A DNA stretch of 64,000 bases. It comes from Geminicoccaceae bacterium. Lineage in GTDB: Bacteria; Pseudomonadota; Alphaproteobacteria; Geminicoccales; Geminicoccaceae. The stretch's first letter is position 1. Every line of letters starts with the position of its first letter. Both the position numbers and the translations under genes were made by a program. Of this stretch, positions 52,962-63,288 are shown one piece after another. The stretch covers positions 1 through 64,000 of the forward strand of contig JANQPX010000021.1 of the NCBI GenBank assembly GCA_028285265.1, given 5' to 3'. The notes below the pieces were generated by a model, which saw only the letters and a list, made by a program, of their open reading frames with translations, was not told the DNA's origin and searched no databases.

Positions 52962-55421
52962 ATGCCCAAATCTATGCTCATCGACGCCTCCCATCCGGAA
53001 GAGACCCGGGTGGTGGTGGTCAATGACCGCCAGCTCGAAGAGTTCGACTTCGAATCCGCCAACAAAAAGCAACTGAAAGGAAATATCTATCTCGCAAAAG
53101 TAACCCGGGTTGAGCCATCGCTCCAGGCGGCATTTGTCGACTATGGTGGTGATCGTCATGGCTTCCTGGCATTCAGCGAGATCCATCCGGATTATTATCA
53201 GATCCCCCAGGCTGACCGCCAAATTTTGGAAGAGGCGGCGAAGGCTGAATCCGATCACTCGGACAGCGACGCCTCGACCGACCAAGGGGATAGTGAAGAT
53301 GGTGAGGACGCCGAAGCGGTCACCACTGATGCTGACGAAGAGGCTGAAGAGGTTTTCGCCGAGCAGGCAAAACTTCGTCAGCGCCTGCTTCGGAACTACA
53401 AGATCCAAGAGGTTATCAAACGGCGTCAGATTCTCTTGGTCCAGGTTGTTAAGGAAGAGCGCGGCAACAAGGGAGCGGCACTAACAACCTATTTATCACT
53501 CGCAGGTCGTTATTGCGTTTTGATGCCCAATACCGCACGTGGCGGTGGGATTTCGCGCAAGATCGCCAATGTTAAAGACCGCGCAAGGCTGAAGTCAGTC
53601 GCCCAGGAACTTGATGTGCCTGAGGGCATGGGACTGATCATCCGGACCGCCGGACAAAGTCGCAACAAACTCGAGATTCGGCGGGACTACGACTATCTCC
53701 TCCGGCTTTGGAGTGATATCCGCGACCACACCCTCGAATCGATCGCGCCATGCACCATTCACGAGGAAGGTGCCCTGGTGAAGCGCGCGATTCGCGACAT
53801 TTACGATAGTGATATCGCTGAAATTCAGGTCGAAGGCGACGATGCCTACAAGGCAGCGAAGAAGGTGATGAGCATGCTCATGCCGTCTCGCGCCCGTAGA
53901 GTTAAGCAGTATAAGGAGGAGCTACCGCTCTTTCATCACTATCAAATTGAGCCGCAGCTGGACGCCCTCCATAGCCCCGTGGTGGAGTTAAAGTCAGGTG
54001 GCTCGATCGTCATCAATCCGACCGAGGCATTGACGGCAATCGATGTCAATTCGGGGCGTGCTACGCGCGAGCGCAACATCGAGGAGACTGCGCTTCGCAC
54101 CAATTCCGAAGCGGCGGAAGAGATCGCTCGGCAGCTTCGGCTGCGTGACGTCGCGGGCCTCGTGGTCATCGACTTCATCGACATGACGGAGATGCGCAAC
54201 CAACGCATCGTTGAACGCCGACTGCGGGACGCTCTTCGGTTAGATCGTGCCCGCATCCAGCTTGGGCGGATCAGTGCGTTTGGTTTGCTCGAGCTTTCCC
54301 GACAGCGGCTTCGGCCCAGCTTCCTTGAGATGAGTACGCAGCCTTGTCCGACTTGCGCCGGCTCCGGCACGATACGGTCCGTCGAATCGGCTGCGTTGCA
54401 AGCGTTGCGTGCCGTTGAGATTGAGGGAATGAAGGGGGCGCGCACTGGCCTTTCCGTGACCTTACCAGTTCCGGTAGCGCTCTATCTCCTCAATCAGAAG
54501 CGTGATCAGGTTGTTTCACTCGAACAGCGCTATGGCCTGAAGCTCGATGTCCAAGTCAGCGACCAACTGATCGCCGGATTGTTCGAAATCGACATGACTG
54601 GGGCGCCGCCTGAGGTTAGTCAGGAAAAGCAGCCTCAGGAGCAGAAACGTAAGGCGTCGTCGAAATCCCGCAGGCGTAGCGGTGAAGATGAAACGGTCGA
54701 CGAAGAGCAGCGCGCCACTACCGAAGTGAGCAACGCAGCGAGTGACGAGGACGGCCAAAGAAAGCGTCGCCGCCGCCGTCGCCGTCGTCGTCGTTCCAGC
54801 GAGGGGGAGGAGGTATCGCCTCAGCTTGAGACATCGACCTCGATGTCGACGGGGCAAGCGGCGGACGACGAAACTGCCCCGGAGAGTGATGTCGAGCCCG
54901 TCGCCGCTGATCAAGGTGAAGTGGATGCCAGGGCTGACGAAGCGCCGGCGGAGACCTCATCTGAAGAGGGCACGCGTTCCGGTCGCAGGCGCCGGCGAAG
55001 TTCATCACGTGGTCGTCGACGAAGCGGTTCGACCAGAGCCTCCTCCGGCACGCCTCAGCCAACGATTGAGGTGAATGGTACGGCTGGGCCTGAGAATGAA
55101 GCGAATGCTACGTCCGGCACCGAGCCGTCAAGCGGGAATGGTGATGCCGACGAGGGTGCCGTCATCGGCAACCAGACCATAGCAACGGATTTGGTGGCCA
55201 GCCTCGCAGAAACAGCGCCATCTAGTGCAATGGTCGCTAGTGTCGAGGCGCAGCCCATCATGAGCGATGAGCCTGTCGAGTCAGATGAGCAGCATCGCCT
55301 CGATGAAGACGAGGCGGATACTGAGGCTGACCATGCGAGTCTGCAACAGGCAGCTATCATCTCAGAACCGCCTGAGCCTCGGCGGGGTTGGTGGAACCGC
55401 TTCGTGCGAAAATCTGACTAG
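52962..55421 (+). CDS. rne: Ribonuclease E/G family endoribonuclease
   Basis: An 819-residue RNA-degrading enzyme central to mRNA decay and rRNA processing. The N-terminus begins MPKSMLIDASHPEETRVVVV with an S1 domain interrupted by a long acidic insertion (about residues 93-135), typical of alphaproteobacteria. The DNase I-like catalytic region holds ALTAIDVNSGRAT and VIDFIDM with the magnesium Asp residues, and CPTCAGSG is the zinc link. The C-terminal 270 residues are disordered, with Arg/Lys-rich RNA-binding tracts (about 602-613 and 674-690), and end in RRGWWNRFVRKSD. It is divergent from amiC. Confidence 0.97.
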   Translation: MPKSMLIDASHPEETRVVVVNDRQLEEFDFESANKKQLKGNIYLAKVTRVEPSLQAAFVDYGGDRHGFLAFSEIHPDYYQIPQADRQILEEAAKAESDHSDSDASTDQGDSEDGEDAEAVTTDADEEAEEVFAEQAKLRQRLLRNYKIQEVIKRRQILLVQVVKEERGNKGAALTTYLSLAGRYCVLMPNTARGGGISRKIANVKDRARLKSVAQELDVPEGMGLIIRTAGQSRNKLEIRRDYDYLLRLWSDIRDHTLESIAPCTIHEEGALVKRAIRDIYDSDIAEIQVEGDDAYKAAKKVMSMLMPSRARRVKQYKEELPLFHHYQIEPQLDALHSPVVELKSGGSIVINPTEALTAIDVNSGRATRERNIEETALRTNSEAAEEIARQLRLRDVAGLVVIDFIDMTEMRNQRIVERRLRDALRLDRARIQLGRISAFGLLELSRQRLRPSFLEMSTQPCPTCAGSGTIRSVESAALQALRAVEIEGMKGARTGLSVTLPVPVALYLLNQKRDQVVSLEQRYGLKLDVQVSDQLIAGLFEIDMTGAPPEVSQEKQPQEQKRKASSKSRRRSGEDETVDEEQRATTEVSNAASDEDGQRKRRRRRRRRRRSSEGEEVSPQLETSTSMSTGQAADDETAPESDVEPVAADQGEVDARADEAPAETSSEEGTRSGRRRRRSSSRGRRRSGSTRASSGTPQPTIEVNGTAGPENEANATSGTEPSSGNGDADEGAVIGNQTIATDLVASLAETAPSSAMVASVEAQPIMSDEPVESDEQHRLDEDEADTEADHASLQQAAIISEPPEPRRGWWNRFVRKSD

Positions 55422-55952
55422 GCTAGGCGCTAGGCTGGATCCACGTTTCTCGAAGCCTTCGGTTTGGCCGGCACGGTTTTTGACTTCAACGTTGTTAGGG
55501 CAACGCAGGATGGGCAAAGCCGTGCCGGCGCGAAGGCCATCAACCGGGTCGGGTGCGGTCATGCGCACCAGGCCGGCGGCATAGTCTGGAGATTTTCGTG
55601 TTCTCCAGCGGACCTCCCCTAAGGGATCATGTCCTGGCCGTGACCGGTGTCCTGACGCCTTGAAAAATTGTTGCCTGCCCAATTGTCGGCAGCTATGGCA
55701 TTGACGACATGCGATCTCTTGCTGGTGTTGTACTTGGACAGAGGCCGCCGAGATTGCCATCCCTGGCTGCTTCTTCTGCGGGACGATGATCCCGAAGTAT
55801 CCTATCTATCGAGGGATCGTGGACGCGCCTGCTTCCAGGCTCAGCTGACATGAAGCAAAAAGGCCCGGGATCAACATCCCGGGCCTTCAAGCATCAATCA
55901 GCCAAGCCACAATCAGCTGAACGTCAACGTCAGCCGATTTGGCGGCCTCACG
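55422..55952. other. Intergenic region after rne
   Basis: Frames here (such as 55362-55760 minus) lack motifs and overlap rne. No RNA gene seen. The only clear element is the terminator at 55857-55886. Confidence 0.55.
55857..55886 (-). terminator. Rho-independent terminator of the sigma/anti-sigma operon
   Basis: A perfect 10-bp stem (55861-55870 with 55877-55886), GC-rich, with a six-base loop. On the minus strand it is followed by a run of T (complement of the AAAA at 55857-55860). It lies 66 bases past the anti-sigma stop. On the plus strand only a short T pair follows. Confidence 0.9.
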
Positions 55953-56834
55953 TTAGGTCGCGTCTTTTTCCGTATCAGCCGTTTGTTCGATCACCGGCGC
56001 GATACCGGGGACCTCAACCTGCTGTCGGATAGTCTTGGCCGTTGCGAAAAGCTGCTCGCGATCCATCTCACCGATCAAGGCGTAAGCAAACGGGCCTTCG
56101 ATCCAATAAACCATGGATAAACCGCCCTCGCCATAGTAGCTGACCGAGCCTTCCGTCGCGGCCGGCAAAGGCGCCTGCCAGCGCTCTCGGATGTAAAGCG
56201 TAATCCGGCGGTTATCCGGATTCTCGTACATCAGTTGCGCGGCCGCCTGCTCGGCTGCCGGCAAAAGACGCCCCCCGACCAAAACGAAGCCGATATCCTG
56301 AAGCGAGGGCGCGTGGACTTGCTCTCCCAATCGCTCCGTCAGCCAAAGCATCAGATTATCCTGCTGATCGGCGCCGAACTCGACCGGATGTCGAAGGTCG
56401 GGCGCAAACAGCATATGCGCACTAGCTGCTTGACGAGCAAAGCTCATTGCTGGTGTGACTTGCTGACGTTCCATATAGCCAGCCTTCATCCACCAACCCG
56501 CGCCAGCACTTGCCATCATCAAAACAGCAATGGCGGCAAAACGCGGCGCAAAGCTCCGCATGTCGATGTCAAACCATGAGCGAATCCGCTCAGCAAAGCT
56601 CCGATTTTGCCGATAGGTGTCCACCCGGAGGCGCTTCGGCAAAGGCTCATAAAGCACCTCGTCGAACCGTTGATGTAGGTCTTCTGACAGCCGGTGGTAC
56701 TCGCTCATCCGCTCCGACTCATCCGGATTGGCCGCGAGATAGGTCATCACTGTCCTGCAGGCTTCGGGCGACAGCTGCCCATCGACAAAAGCCTGGAAGT
56801 CGTCTTCGTCGATCGAATTGATATGTGTCGTCAT
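55953..56834 (-). CDS. Transmembrane anti-sigma factor
   Basis: A 293-residue protein. The N-terminal 60 residues are a short helical anti-sigma-like domain (DDFQAFVDGQLSPEACRTV) that should bind the sigma factor. One transmembrane helix (FAAIAVLMMASAGAGWW) lies near residues 95-112. The C-terminal 180 residues would be periplasmic and could sense the signal. The classical zinc-binding HxxxCxxC of ZAS anti-sigma factors is absent. The start overlaps the sigma stop by four bases (ATGA), which couples their translation. A strong terminator follows. The signal is unknown. Confidence 0.88.
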   Translation of the reverse strand: MTTHINSIDEDDFQAFVDGQLSPEACRTVMTYLAANPDESERMSEYHRLSEDLHQRFDEVLYEPLPKRLRVDTYRQNRSFAERIRSWFDIDMRSFAPRFAAIAVLMMASAGAGWWMKAGYMERQQVTPAMSFARQAASAHMLFAPDLRHPVEFGADQQDNLMLWLTERLGEQVHAPSLQDIGFVLVGGRLLPAAEQAAAQLMYENPDNRRITLYIRERWQAPLPAATEGSVSYYGEGGLSMVYWIEGPFAYALIGEMDREQLFATAKTIRQQVEVPGIAPVIEQTADTEKDAT

Positions 56835-57391
56835 GGCGATGCTTGCTTCTTTGGGTCCCGGCTGCCACCGGAAGCGGGGCCATACGCCATGAGTCGACGT
56901 AGGGTCTCGCGTCCGCGATGCAGGCGGGACATGACTGTCCCAACAGGTATCTCGAGGACGGCCGCGACCTTTTTGTAGTTCATCCCCTCCAGACCAACGA
57001 GCAACACGACTTGCCGTTGTGCTTCCGGCAATAACTCGAGTGCTCGTCCGAGGTCGCGAACCTGGAGATGATGATCCTGAGAAGCGGGTGAGGCCATCTC
57101 AGGCTGATCATCGACCAGCTCTTGATGCTCGGCGCGGACATAGCGTTGGCGCTGATGATTAACATGAATGTTATGCAAAATCGTAAACATCCATGCTCTG
57201 ATATCCGTGCCGGGTTGCCACAAGTGACTACGCGACAAGGCTCTCACCAGCGTGTCCTGAACCAGATCATCGGCTTTAACAGGATCGGATATCAAGGCGC
57301 GAGCGTAGCGACGAAGGCGCGGGATCTGTTCCGCAATTAGGTCTTCGGTACTCGGCTCGCCCATGGTCTCCGTTTCCTCAAAGCTGGTCAT
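56831..57391 (-). CDS. ECF sigma factor
   Basis: A 186-residue extracytoplasmic-function sigma factor. Region 2 spans about residues 20-85 (KADDLVQDTLVRALSR, DIRAWMFTILHN), and region 4 about 115-170 (LELLPEAQRQVVLLVGLEG, KVAAVLEIPVGTVMSRLHRG). There is no region 1 or 3, as usual. The start may be ATG 57391 or ATG 57364. It is transcribed with the anti-sigma gene, with ATGA overlap. The upstream stretch holds overlapping inverted repeats at 57513-57554; I found no clear ECF promoter sequence. Confidence 0.94.
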   Translation of the reverse strand: MTSFEETETMGEPSTEDLIAEQIPRLRRYARALISDPVKADDLVQDTLVRALSRSHLWQPGTDIRAWMFTILHNIHVNHQRQRYVRAEHQELVDDQPEMASPASQDHHLQVRDLGRALELLPEAQRQVVLLVGLEGMNYKKVAAVLEIPVGTVMSRLHRGRETLRRLMAYGPASGGSRDPKKQASP

Positions 57392-57512
57392 GGGCTTGAC
57401 ATTCTCCTAACCATCGGCAGTCGGATCTGCATCTCCAAAACTGCCGCCTATGTCATGCCAACAAGACCAAGATCCTGTCTATTCCCGACAAAGCGGTTTT
57501 CGCCGTCATATA

Positions 57513-57554
57513 GTTGCGCTTCGGACCCTACTGTTGCGGAAGCGCAACGCTTCC
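57513..57554. repeat. Overlapping, mutually exclusive inverted repeats upstream of the sigma gene
   Basis: GTTGCGCTTC (57513-57522) is exactly complementary to GAAGCGCAAC (57539-57548). The second arm can instead pair locally: GGAAGCG (57538-57544) with CGCTTCC (57548-57554). The two hairpins cannot form together. They lie 30-70 bases past the phosphatase stop and 120-165 bases before the sigma start. Confidence 0.7.
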
Positions 57555-57583
57555 TCGAACCTTCTGGGGATAAATCGCCATCA

Positions 57584-58447
57584 TCACTTGGATGAGCGGA
57601 TTGTCTCCAGTCGACTGATGAGAGCAGTATACAAGGGTTCTGCGCCTGCCGCCACCAGTCCGGCATGGCGAAGTGTTGATTGGTTAAGCTGGATTGACTG
57701 CCCTTGGCCGTCGCTAATTACGGCGCCCGCTTCCTTTAGAATGAGAACTGCCGCAGCAATATCCCAGTCACTACATGATCGAAGCGACACCAGGCCGGAA
57801 TATCGTCCCGCGGCGACAAGAGCTAGTTTATAGGCGAGGGATCCGATGGTGGTGAAGGACGCTTCCGGCATGAGCTCTTGCCAGCGGCGTTTTTTCATTT
57901 CTGTCCAAGATGCGAGCAGCGATGAGCCATCGACCGATGGCTGTTTGCTTGGCGTTATGCGGGTTCCGTTGAGCCATGCGCCTCCGCCGAGGGTAGCCTC
58001 GAAATGCTCCATCGTGATCGGGTTACTGATCGAAGCGAGAACCGGCTGCCCATCCATCATCAAGGCAATGCTTATGGTAAATTCGGCGACGCCATTGGCA
58101 AACGACCGTGTCCCGTCGATCGGATCCACCACCCATACACGTTGGCACTGACTGCGCGATCCATCGTCACGGCGCTCCTCTGAAAGCCATCCATCATTCG
58201 GGCGCTCGGTCGTAATCAATGTGTGGAGCGACCTGTCGATGGCGATATCGGCTTCTGTGACAATCTGTCCTGGTTCTTTCTCCCAGGACTTTGGATCGGC
58301 GCGAAAATATCGACGCGCGATTGCGCCGGCCTCATCGACAGCCGTGGATAAGAGCTCGTGATCCGCCTGTAAATCGCCCAAATTTAGGCTTATGCGGCCG
58401 TGGAGCGTGTCTTCTTTGCCACAAGCGGCGAGCGGCGGTTTGATCAT
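57584..58447 (-). CDS. Inositol-monophosphatase-family protein (CysQ-like)
   Basis: A 287-residue metal-dependent phosphatase. LSEERRDD and WVVDPIDGTRSFANG provide the two metal-binding sets, and SDWDIAAAVLILKEAGA is the C-terminal signature. The enzyme may act on 3'(2'),5'-bisphosphate nucleotides (CysQ) or on inositol phosphates; the sequence does not settle this. The start ATG 58447 overlaps the stop of pmbA (ATGA). It is the last gene of the UbiD-PmbA-phosphatase operon. Confidence 0.9.
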   Translation of the reverse strand: MIKPPLAACGKEDTLHGRISLNLGDLQADHELLSTAVDEAGAIARRYFRADPKSWEKEPGQIVTEADIAIDRSLHTLITTERPNDGWLSEERRDDGSRSQCQRVWVVDPIDGTRSFANGVAEFTISIALMMDGQPVLASISNPITMEHFEATLGGGAWLNGTRITPSKQPSVDGSSLLASWTEMKKRRWQELMPEASFTTIGSLAYKLALVAAGRYSGLVSLRSCSDWDIAAAVLILKEAGAVISDGQGQSIQLNQSTLRHAGLVAAGAEPLYTALISRLETIRSSK

Positions 58448-59781
58448 TCCCCGGCGATGGTCAGACCATCGACCCTAAGTGTTGGAGCATCAATTCCTGT
58501 TCGTTGCTCAAGGTCGTTGGCAGCCGTTATCTGTTTGAACATCTCCGGCAGCGAACCAGCGATCGTAACCTCGCTCACTGCATAACTGAGGTCGCCTTGC
58601 TCGATCCAGATTCCAGCTGCACCGCGGCTATAATCTCCGGTGACACCATTCACGCCCATGCCAAGCATTTCTGTGACATAGAAACCATCCGTGATCGTGC
58701 CGATCAGATCCTTTTGACTAAGCGCACCTGGCTCCAAATAGATATTCGAGGGGGATGGTGAAGGCGACGATGTTAGGCTTCGAGTCGCATGGCCTGTAGG
58801 CTCGAGGCCGAGTTTTCGGGCAGACGCGCTTTCCAAGAGCCAAGTTGTCAGCACACCCTTATCGATCAACTTGCCAGCCGCGGGTGCTAAGCCTTCAGCA
58901 TCGAACGTGCGCGACCGCGGCCCGTTCGCGCGAAGTGGATCTTCGATGATCGATATCTCCCGAGCGAAGACCTCTTCATTGATCTTGCCGCGCAAGAACG
59001 TTGTGCCGCGGGCGACCGAAGGGCCAGATATCGCCATAATGAGATGGCGGATGATGCTACTGGAGACGCGCGGATCGAAGACGACTGGTACGGTTTGGCT
59101 TTTGACTTTTCGTGGGTTCAGCCGCCGAACCGCCCGTTCCGCAGCTGTTTGGCCGATTTCGATTGGCGTCCGCAGATCAGCGGCGCGCACTTTGTTGTCG
59201 ACATCATAGTCCCGTTCCATCGGCCCGCCATCAGCGGCAATCACGGATGCGCTCAAACTATGGCTCGAACGCACAGTTTCGCCGATGAACCCATTTGTGG
59301 CCGCGAGTGTCGACCTCGTGCGAGACCAGCCAGCTGTGGCACCTTCGGAATTGGTGACCTTGGGGGCTCGTCTTGCAGCGTCTTCGGCTTCGGCTGCCGA
59401 GGCCGCAAGCTCATGGACGTCGCGCACAACGCCATCATCGAGGTCAAGGTGCGGGATGTCCGTAATGATCTGATCTGGATCTGCGAGACCAGCAAACTCA
59501 TCCTCGGGCACCGATCTTGCTATAGCAAGGCCGGTTTCAATCAGACGGTCTAGGCTTCCTTTTGTCAGGTCGCCGGTCGAGACGATGGCCTGCCGCTTGC
59601 CGATAAAGAGCCGGAGACCAAGATCAGCGCTCTCTGAGCGATCGACTTGCTCAAGTTTTCCTAATCGCTGCGTGGCGCTCAAGCTCTGATGTTCAACGAG
59701 AATGGCGTCGGCTGCATCCGCACCGGCTTTACTGGCCCTGGCGAGTAAATCACCAAGTAGTTCCGGGCCATTCAAACTCAT
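58444..59781 (-). CDS. pmbA: TldD/PmbA family metalloprotease component
   Basis: A 445-residue PmbA/TldE protein. PmbA and TldD form a protease that removes leader residues from peptide antibiotics and degrades CcdA. The family is seen in [22 protein letters not shown] near residue 50, [16 protein letters not shown] in the middle and [23 protein letters not shown] near the C-terminus. As usual for the PmbA partner, the HExxxH zinc motif of TldD is not visible. It overlaps ubiD by four bases upstream and the phosphatase by four bases downstream. Confidence 0.94.
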   Translation of the reverse strand: MSLNGPELLGDLLARASKAGADAADAILVEHQSLSATQRLGKLEQVDRSESADLGLRLFIGKRQAIVSTGDLTKGSLDRLIETGLAIARSVPEDEFAGLADPDQIITDIPHLDLDDGVVRDVHELAASAAEAEDAARRAPKVTNSEGATAGWSRTRSTLAATNGFIGETVRSSHSLSASVIAADGGPMERDYDVDNKVRAADLRTPIEIGQTAAERAVRRLNPRKVKSQTVPVVFDPRVSSSIIRHLIMAISGPSVARGTTFLRGKINEEVFAREISIIEDPLRANGPRSRTFDAEGLAPAAGKLIDKGVLTTWLLESASARKLGLEPTGHATRSLTSSPSPSPSNIYLEPGALSQKDLIGTITDGFYVTEMLGMGVNGVTGDYSRGAAGIWIEQGDLSYAVSEVTIAGSLPEMFKQITAANDLEQRTGIDAPTLRVDGLTIAGE

Positions 59782-61280
59782 TCTTTAACGCTCCAAATTG
59801 GCTTTCCTTGTCCTGGCAGACCATAGTCGGACCAACGCCGAGTCACCAGATCGATGATGTCACGATCCATTCGAATTTTCTCACCCCACTCCCTTTTTGT
59901 CTCCGGCGGCCATTTGTTGGTCGCATCGATGCCAAGTTTGGAGCCCAGGCCGCTCTCCGGCGAGGCAAAATCGAGATAGTCGATCGGTGTATTTTCAAGG
60001 ATCGTGAGATCGCGCGCTGGATCAACTCTTGTCGAAAGAGCCCAAATGACGTCCTTCCAGACGCGTGCATCGATGTCGTCATCAGCGATGATAACGAATT
60101 TGGTGTACATGAATTGACGAAGATAGGACCAGACTCCCAGCATCACGCGTTTGGCATGGCCGGGATAGGCTTTCTTGATGGTGACGACGGCGATCCGATA
60201 CGAGCAGCCTTCGGGCGGCAACCAAAAGTCAATCACCTCTGGGAACTGCTGCTGAAAGAGGGGCAGAAATACATCGTTCAAGGCTTCGCCGAGCACAGAC
60301 GGTTCGTCTGGCGGACGACCGGTAAATGTCGAAAGATAGATCGGGTCCCGCCGCATCGTCATCGCGGTGATTGTGAATACTGGGAAACGTTCGACCGAAT
60401 TGTAGTAGCCGGTGTGGTCTCCGTAGGGGCCCTCGTCGCCATAGTCGACGAGGCTGACCTCGCCTTCCAGGACGATTTCCGCTGTCGCAGGCACCTTCAG
60501 TGGCTGGGAAACACAATCGACCAATTCGACCCGCTTGCCTCTCAAAAGGCCGGCGAATTGATACTCCGACATGGTATCTGGCACGGGTGTTACAGCGGCT
60601 AAAATCGTTCCTGGGTCTGCGCCGATCACGGCCGCAGCTGGCAGAGCCTGTGATCGCTGTTCGGACCAGCGTTGGTGGTGTTGGGCGCCGCCACGGTGCT
60701 TCAGCCAGCGCATCAGCGTCGTATTTTTGCCGAGCACCTGCATACGGTAGATACCGAGATTGAACCCATCTGTCTTGGTCTTCGTTGGCCCTTTGGTGAC
60801 GACGAGCGGCCAAGTGATCAAGGGGGCCGGTTCGCCGGGCCAGCACGTTTGTACGGGCAACATACCAAGATCGATATCGTCGTCTCGAAGAACGATTTCC
60901 TGACACGGAGCCCGCGCGACATTCTTTGGTCGCATGGCGAGGGCCGCTTTCAAAAGCGGTGCCATTTCCATCGCCTCGCGAAATCCGCCAGGTGGCTCTG
61001 GCTGCTTGAGAAAGGCAAGCATCTCACCGAGTTCGCGCAGGCCATCCGGTTCACGGTCCATACCCCAAGCGACGCGCTCGACCGTGCCAAAAAGATTGGC
61101 AAGAAGCGGCATATCCGAGCCTTCGACATTCTCGAAGAGAACAGCAGGCCCCCCTTCCGCGAGCAGGCGGGTGTGAACTTCCGTGATTTCGAGCTTGGGC
61201 GAAACTGGCGCTGTGACCCGGACTAGCCGGTCAGACTTTTCAAGCGTGGCAATGAACTCGCGGAGACTCGCATAGGGCAT
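59778..61280 (-). CDS. ubiD: UbiD-family decarboxylase
   Basis: A 500-residue decarboxylase that uses prenylated FMN. In ubiquinone synthesis it removes the carboxyl group of 4-hydroxy-3-polyprenylbenzoate. Family marks are the N-terminal [60 protein letters not shown] with active-site Glu and Asp, and [18 protein letters not shown]. UbiX, which makes the cofactor, is not in the window. ATG 61280 is the conserved start. It overlaps pmbA by four bases. Confidence 0.95.
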   Translation of the reverse strand: MPYASLREFIATLEKSDRLVRVTAPVSPKLEITEVHTRLLAEGGPAVLFENVEGSDMPLLANLFGTVERVAWGMDREPDGLRELGEMLAFLKQPEPPGGFREAMEMAPLLKAALAMRPKNVARAPCQEIVLRDDDIDLGMLPVQTCWPGEPAPLITWPLVVTKGPTKTKTDGFNLGIYRMQVLGKNTTLMRWLKHRGGAQHHQRWSEQRSQALPAAAVIGADPGTILAAVTPVPDTMSEYQFAGLLRGKRVELVDCVSQPLKVPATAEIVLEGEVSLVDYGDEGPYGDHTGYYNSVERFPVFTITAMTMRRDPIYLSTFTGRPPDEPSVLGEALNDVFLPLFQQQFPEVIDFWLPPEGCSYRIAVVTIKKAYPGHAKRVMLGVWSYLRQFMYTKFVIIADDDIDARVWKDVIWALSTRVDPARDLTILENTPIDYLDFASPESGLGSKLGIDATNKWPPETKREWGEKIRMDRDIIDLVTRRWSDYGLPGQGKPIWSVKE

Positions 61281-61286
61281 GGATGA

Positions 61287-61838
61287 TCACGCCGCCTTCC
61301 ACTTGATGGAACAACCCATTGATGGAATTTGCTCCTGCGGGCCTTTGCCGGTTTCGGCAACCTGGACCATCGCGTCATACAGTTCACGTACAGCGTTGGG
61401 GACAGGTGTTGTTTTTGAGGCATCGAGCCGGCCCCGATACTGCAACTCCAAATCGGCATTATAGCCGAAAAAATCTGGCGTACAGACGGCATCATAGGCT
61501 CTCGCAACCTCTTGACTCTCATCAAACAGGTAGGGAAATGGAAGACCTTTTAGCTCAGCCAGCCTTTTCATATTGTCGAAGCTATCGTCGGGGTAATTAA
61601 CGGTATCGTTGGACATAATCGCTACAGCACCGATACCGTGGGTCTCTAAATCCTTCACATCTCGGACGATGCGATCGAGGACCGATTTTACGTAGGGGCA
61701 ATGATTACAAATGAACATGACGAGCGTACCCTTAGGACCTCGGACGTCATCCAAACTGTAGCGCTTGTTATCGGTCGCGATCAGGTCGAAAGGCTTGGCC
61801 TTTTCACCGAAATTGCAGATTGGTGTTTCCGCCGCCAT
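61287..61838 (-). CDS. Thioredoxin-fold redoxin family protein
   Basis: A 183-residue protein of the AhpC/TSA-redoxin group. The motif FICNHCPYVKSVLDRI has the CxxC pair typical of a small conserved family of single-domain thioredoxin-like proteins; the C-terminal PSMGCSIKWK is characteristic of them. No signal peptide, so cytoplasmic. ATG 61838 has GGAGAG upstream; a frame to 61880 is not used. It lies six bases upstream of ubiD, so it may begin the operon. Confidence 0.9.
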   Translation of the reverse strand: MAAETPICNFGEKAKPFDLIATDNKRYSLDDVRGPKGTLVMFICNHCPYVKSVLDRIVRDVKDLETHGIGAVAIMSNDTVNYPDDSFDNMKRLAELKGLPFPYLFDESQEVARAYDAVCTPDFFGYNADLELQYRGRLDASKTTPVPNAVRELYDAMVQVAETGKGPQEQIPSMGCSIKWKAA

Positions 61839-61992
61839 CGCGTTCTCTCCGCCAAAGCTGTGAGTTTCCGACTCGGGCACCCTGTCTTTTGCGCCTGAGC
61901 GCTCTATACCTAACGCGGCAATCGGGGGCTGACGAGAGGCAGTTTTCGATTGGCTTGGCGGAAACGATGAATTCGAAGGACCTCGTCTGGAT

Positions 61993-63288
61993 ATGAAAAG
62001 CGATCTGGCAATCGCATCGGTCGAGAAGCCGGCTAGCGGGCAATTTGCCTGGGCCCTTTATGACTGGGCCAATTCTGCTTTCGCCGCTGTCATCGTTACC
62101 TTTGTGTTTGCGACGTATTTCAGCCAGGGCATTGCCGTCGACCCCATCACAGGTACGACGGAATGGGGCCGAGCGATGACGGTAAGCGCGTTGATCGCGG
62201 CATTCTTGGGGCCGACCCTCGGCGCGATCGCCGATGCCGGTGGCAGGCGAAAACCCTGGATCTTTTTGTTCACCTGGCTTTGCGTGATTGCAACAGCCCT
62301 GCTGTGGTATTCGGCGCCCTCGCCAGACTGGGTCATGTACACACTGGTTCTTGTCGTGATCGCCAATCTCGGCCTCGACATGGCTGGCATCTTCTACAAT
62401 GCGATGTTGAAAGATCTGGTCCAGCCGGAGCGCGTCGGTCGACTTTCCGGCTGGGCCTGGGGGCTGGGCTATTTCGGCGGACTTTGTTGTCTCGTTATCG
62501 CGCTATTTGCGTTTGTACAAACGGAAACTCCCCTCTTTGGCCTCGATAAAGACCAGGCGGAGCATGTGCGCGCAACTGGCCCGCTTGTAGCACTTTGGCT
62601 AGCAATATTCAGTCTGCCGCTATTTTTGCTAACACCGGACCGGGCACGGGGGCAGGGCTCGATTAGCGAGGCCATTCGGACGGGGCTTGGGCAGCTTTGG
62701 CAAACGGTGCGCAATATGCGCCGCTACCGTACCGTCGGCCACTTTCTCCTAGCACGTATGCTCTACATCGATGGGCTGAATACCCTCTTTGCCTTCGGAG
62801 GTATCTACGCGGCCGGCACGTTCGGTCTCGAGCTCTCAGATGTCATCATGTTCGGCATTCTTCTGAATGTCACCGGCGGCATAGGAGCGTTTGCCTTCGC
62901 CTGGCTCGACGATCGGGTCGGCTCAAAACCAGTTATTTTGATTGCTCTTATCGGCTTAATGGCTTGTGGTCTTGCGGCCGTCATAACGACGTCAGTCACC
63001 GTCTTCTGGATTGTTGGCGGTCTTCTCGGGCTCTTCGTCGGGCCGACACAAGCTGCCAGCCGAACCTTGATGACGCGGCTGGCTCCTGTGGAGCAGCAGA
63101 CCGAAATGTTCGGTCTTTATGCACTCTCTGGCAAGGTCACAGCCTTTCTAGGGCCGTTGGTGCTAAGCCTTGTCACGGACTGGGCGGATAGTCAGCGCGC
63201 TGGCATGGCCACAATCCTGATCTTCTTCATCGCAGGCTTTGTTCTGCTGGCACTCTTGAAGGTTCCGTCTGAGAAGAATGCCGTCTAG
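61993..63288 (+). CDS. MFS transporter, UMF1/Atg22-like
   Basis: A 431-residue integral membrane protein with about 12 hydrophobic helices. FAWALYDWANSAFAAVIVTFVFATYFSQ at the N-terminus (shown as ALYDWANSAF) and GVVERP-like loops of UMF1 proteins, such as LVQPERVGRLSGWAWGLGYFGG, assign it to the group related to yeast Atg22. ARMLYIDGLNTLFAFGGIYA is another conserved part. Substrate unknown; Atg22 exports amino acids from vacuoles. Its stop overlaps the last four bases of the convergent outer-membrane gene. ATG 61993 is the only reasonable start. Confidence 0.92.
   Translation: MKSDLAIASVEKPASGQFAWALYDWANSAFAAVIVTFVFATYFSQGIAVDPITGTTEWGRAMTVSALIAAFLGPTLGAIADAGGRRKPWIFLFTWLCVIATALLWYSAPSPDWVMYTLVLVVIANLGLDMAGIFYNAMLKDLVQPERVGRLSGWAWGLGYFGGLCCLVIALFAFVQTETPLFGLDKDQAEHVRATGPLVALWLAIFSLPLFLLTPDRARGQGSISEAIRTGLGQLWQTVRNMRRYRTVGHFLLARMLYIDGLNTLFAFGGIYAAGTFGLELSDVIMFGILLNVTGGIGAFAFAWLDDRVGSKPVILIALIGLMACGLAAVITTSVTVFWIVGGLLGLFVGPTQAASRTLMTRLAPVEQQTEMFGLYALSGKVTAFLGPLVLSLVTDWADSQRAGMATILIFFIAGFVLLALLKVPSEKNAV

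Noticed and set aside
55362..55760. 132-codon minus-strand frame after rne
   Set aside because: Overlaps the 3' end of rne, lacks motifs and ends without context.
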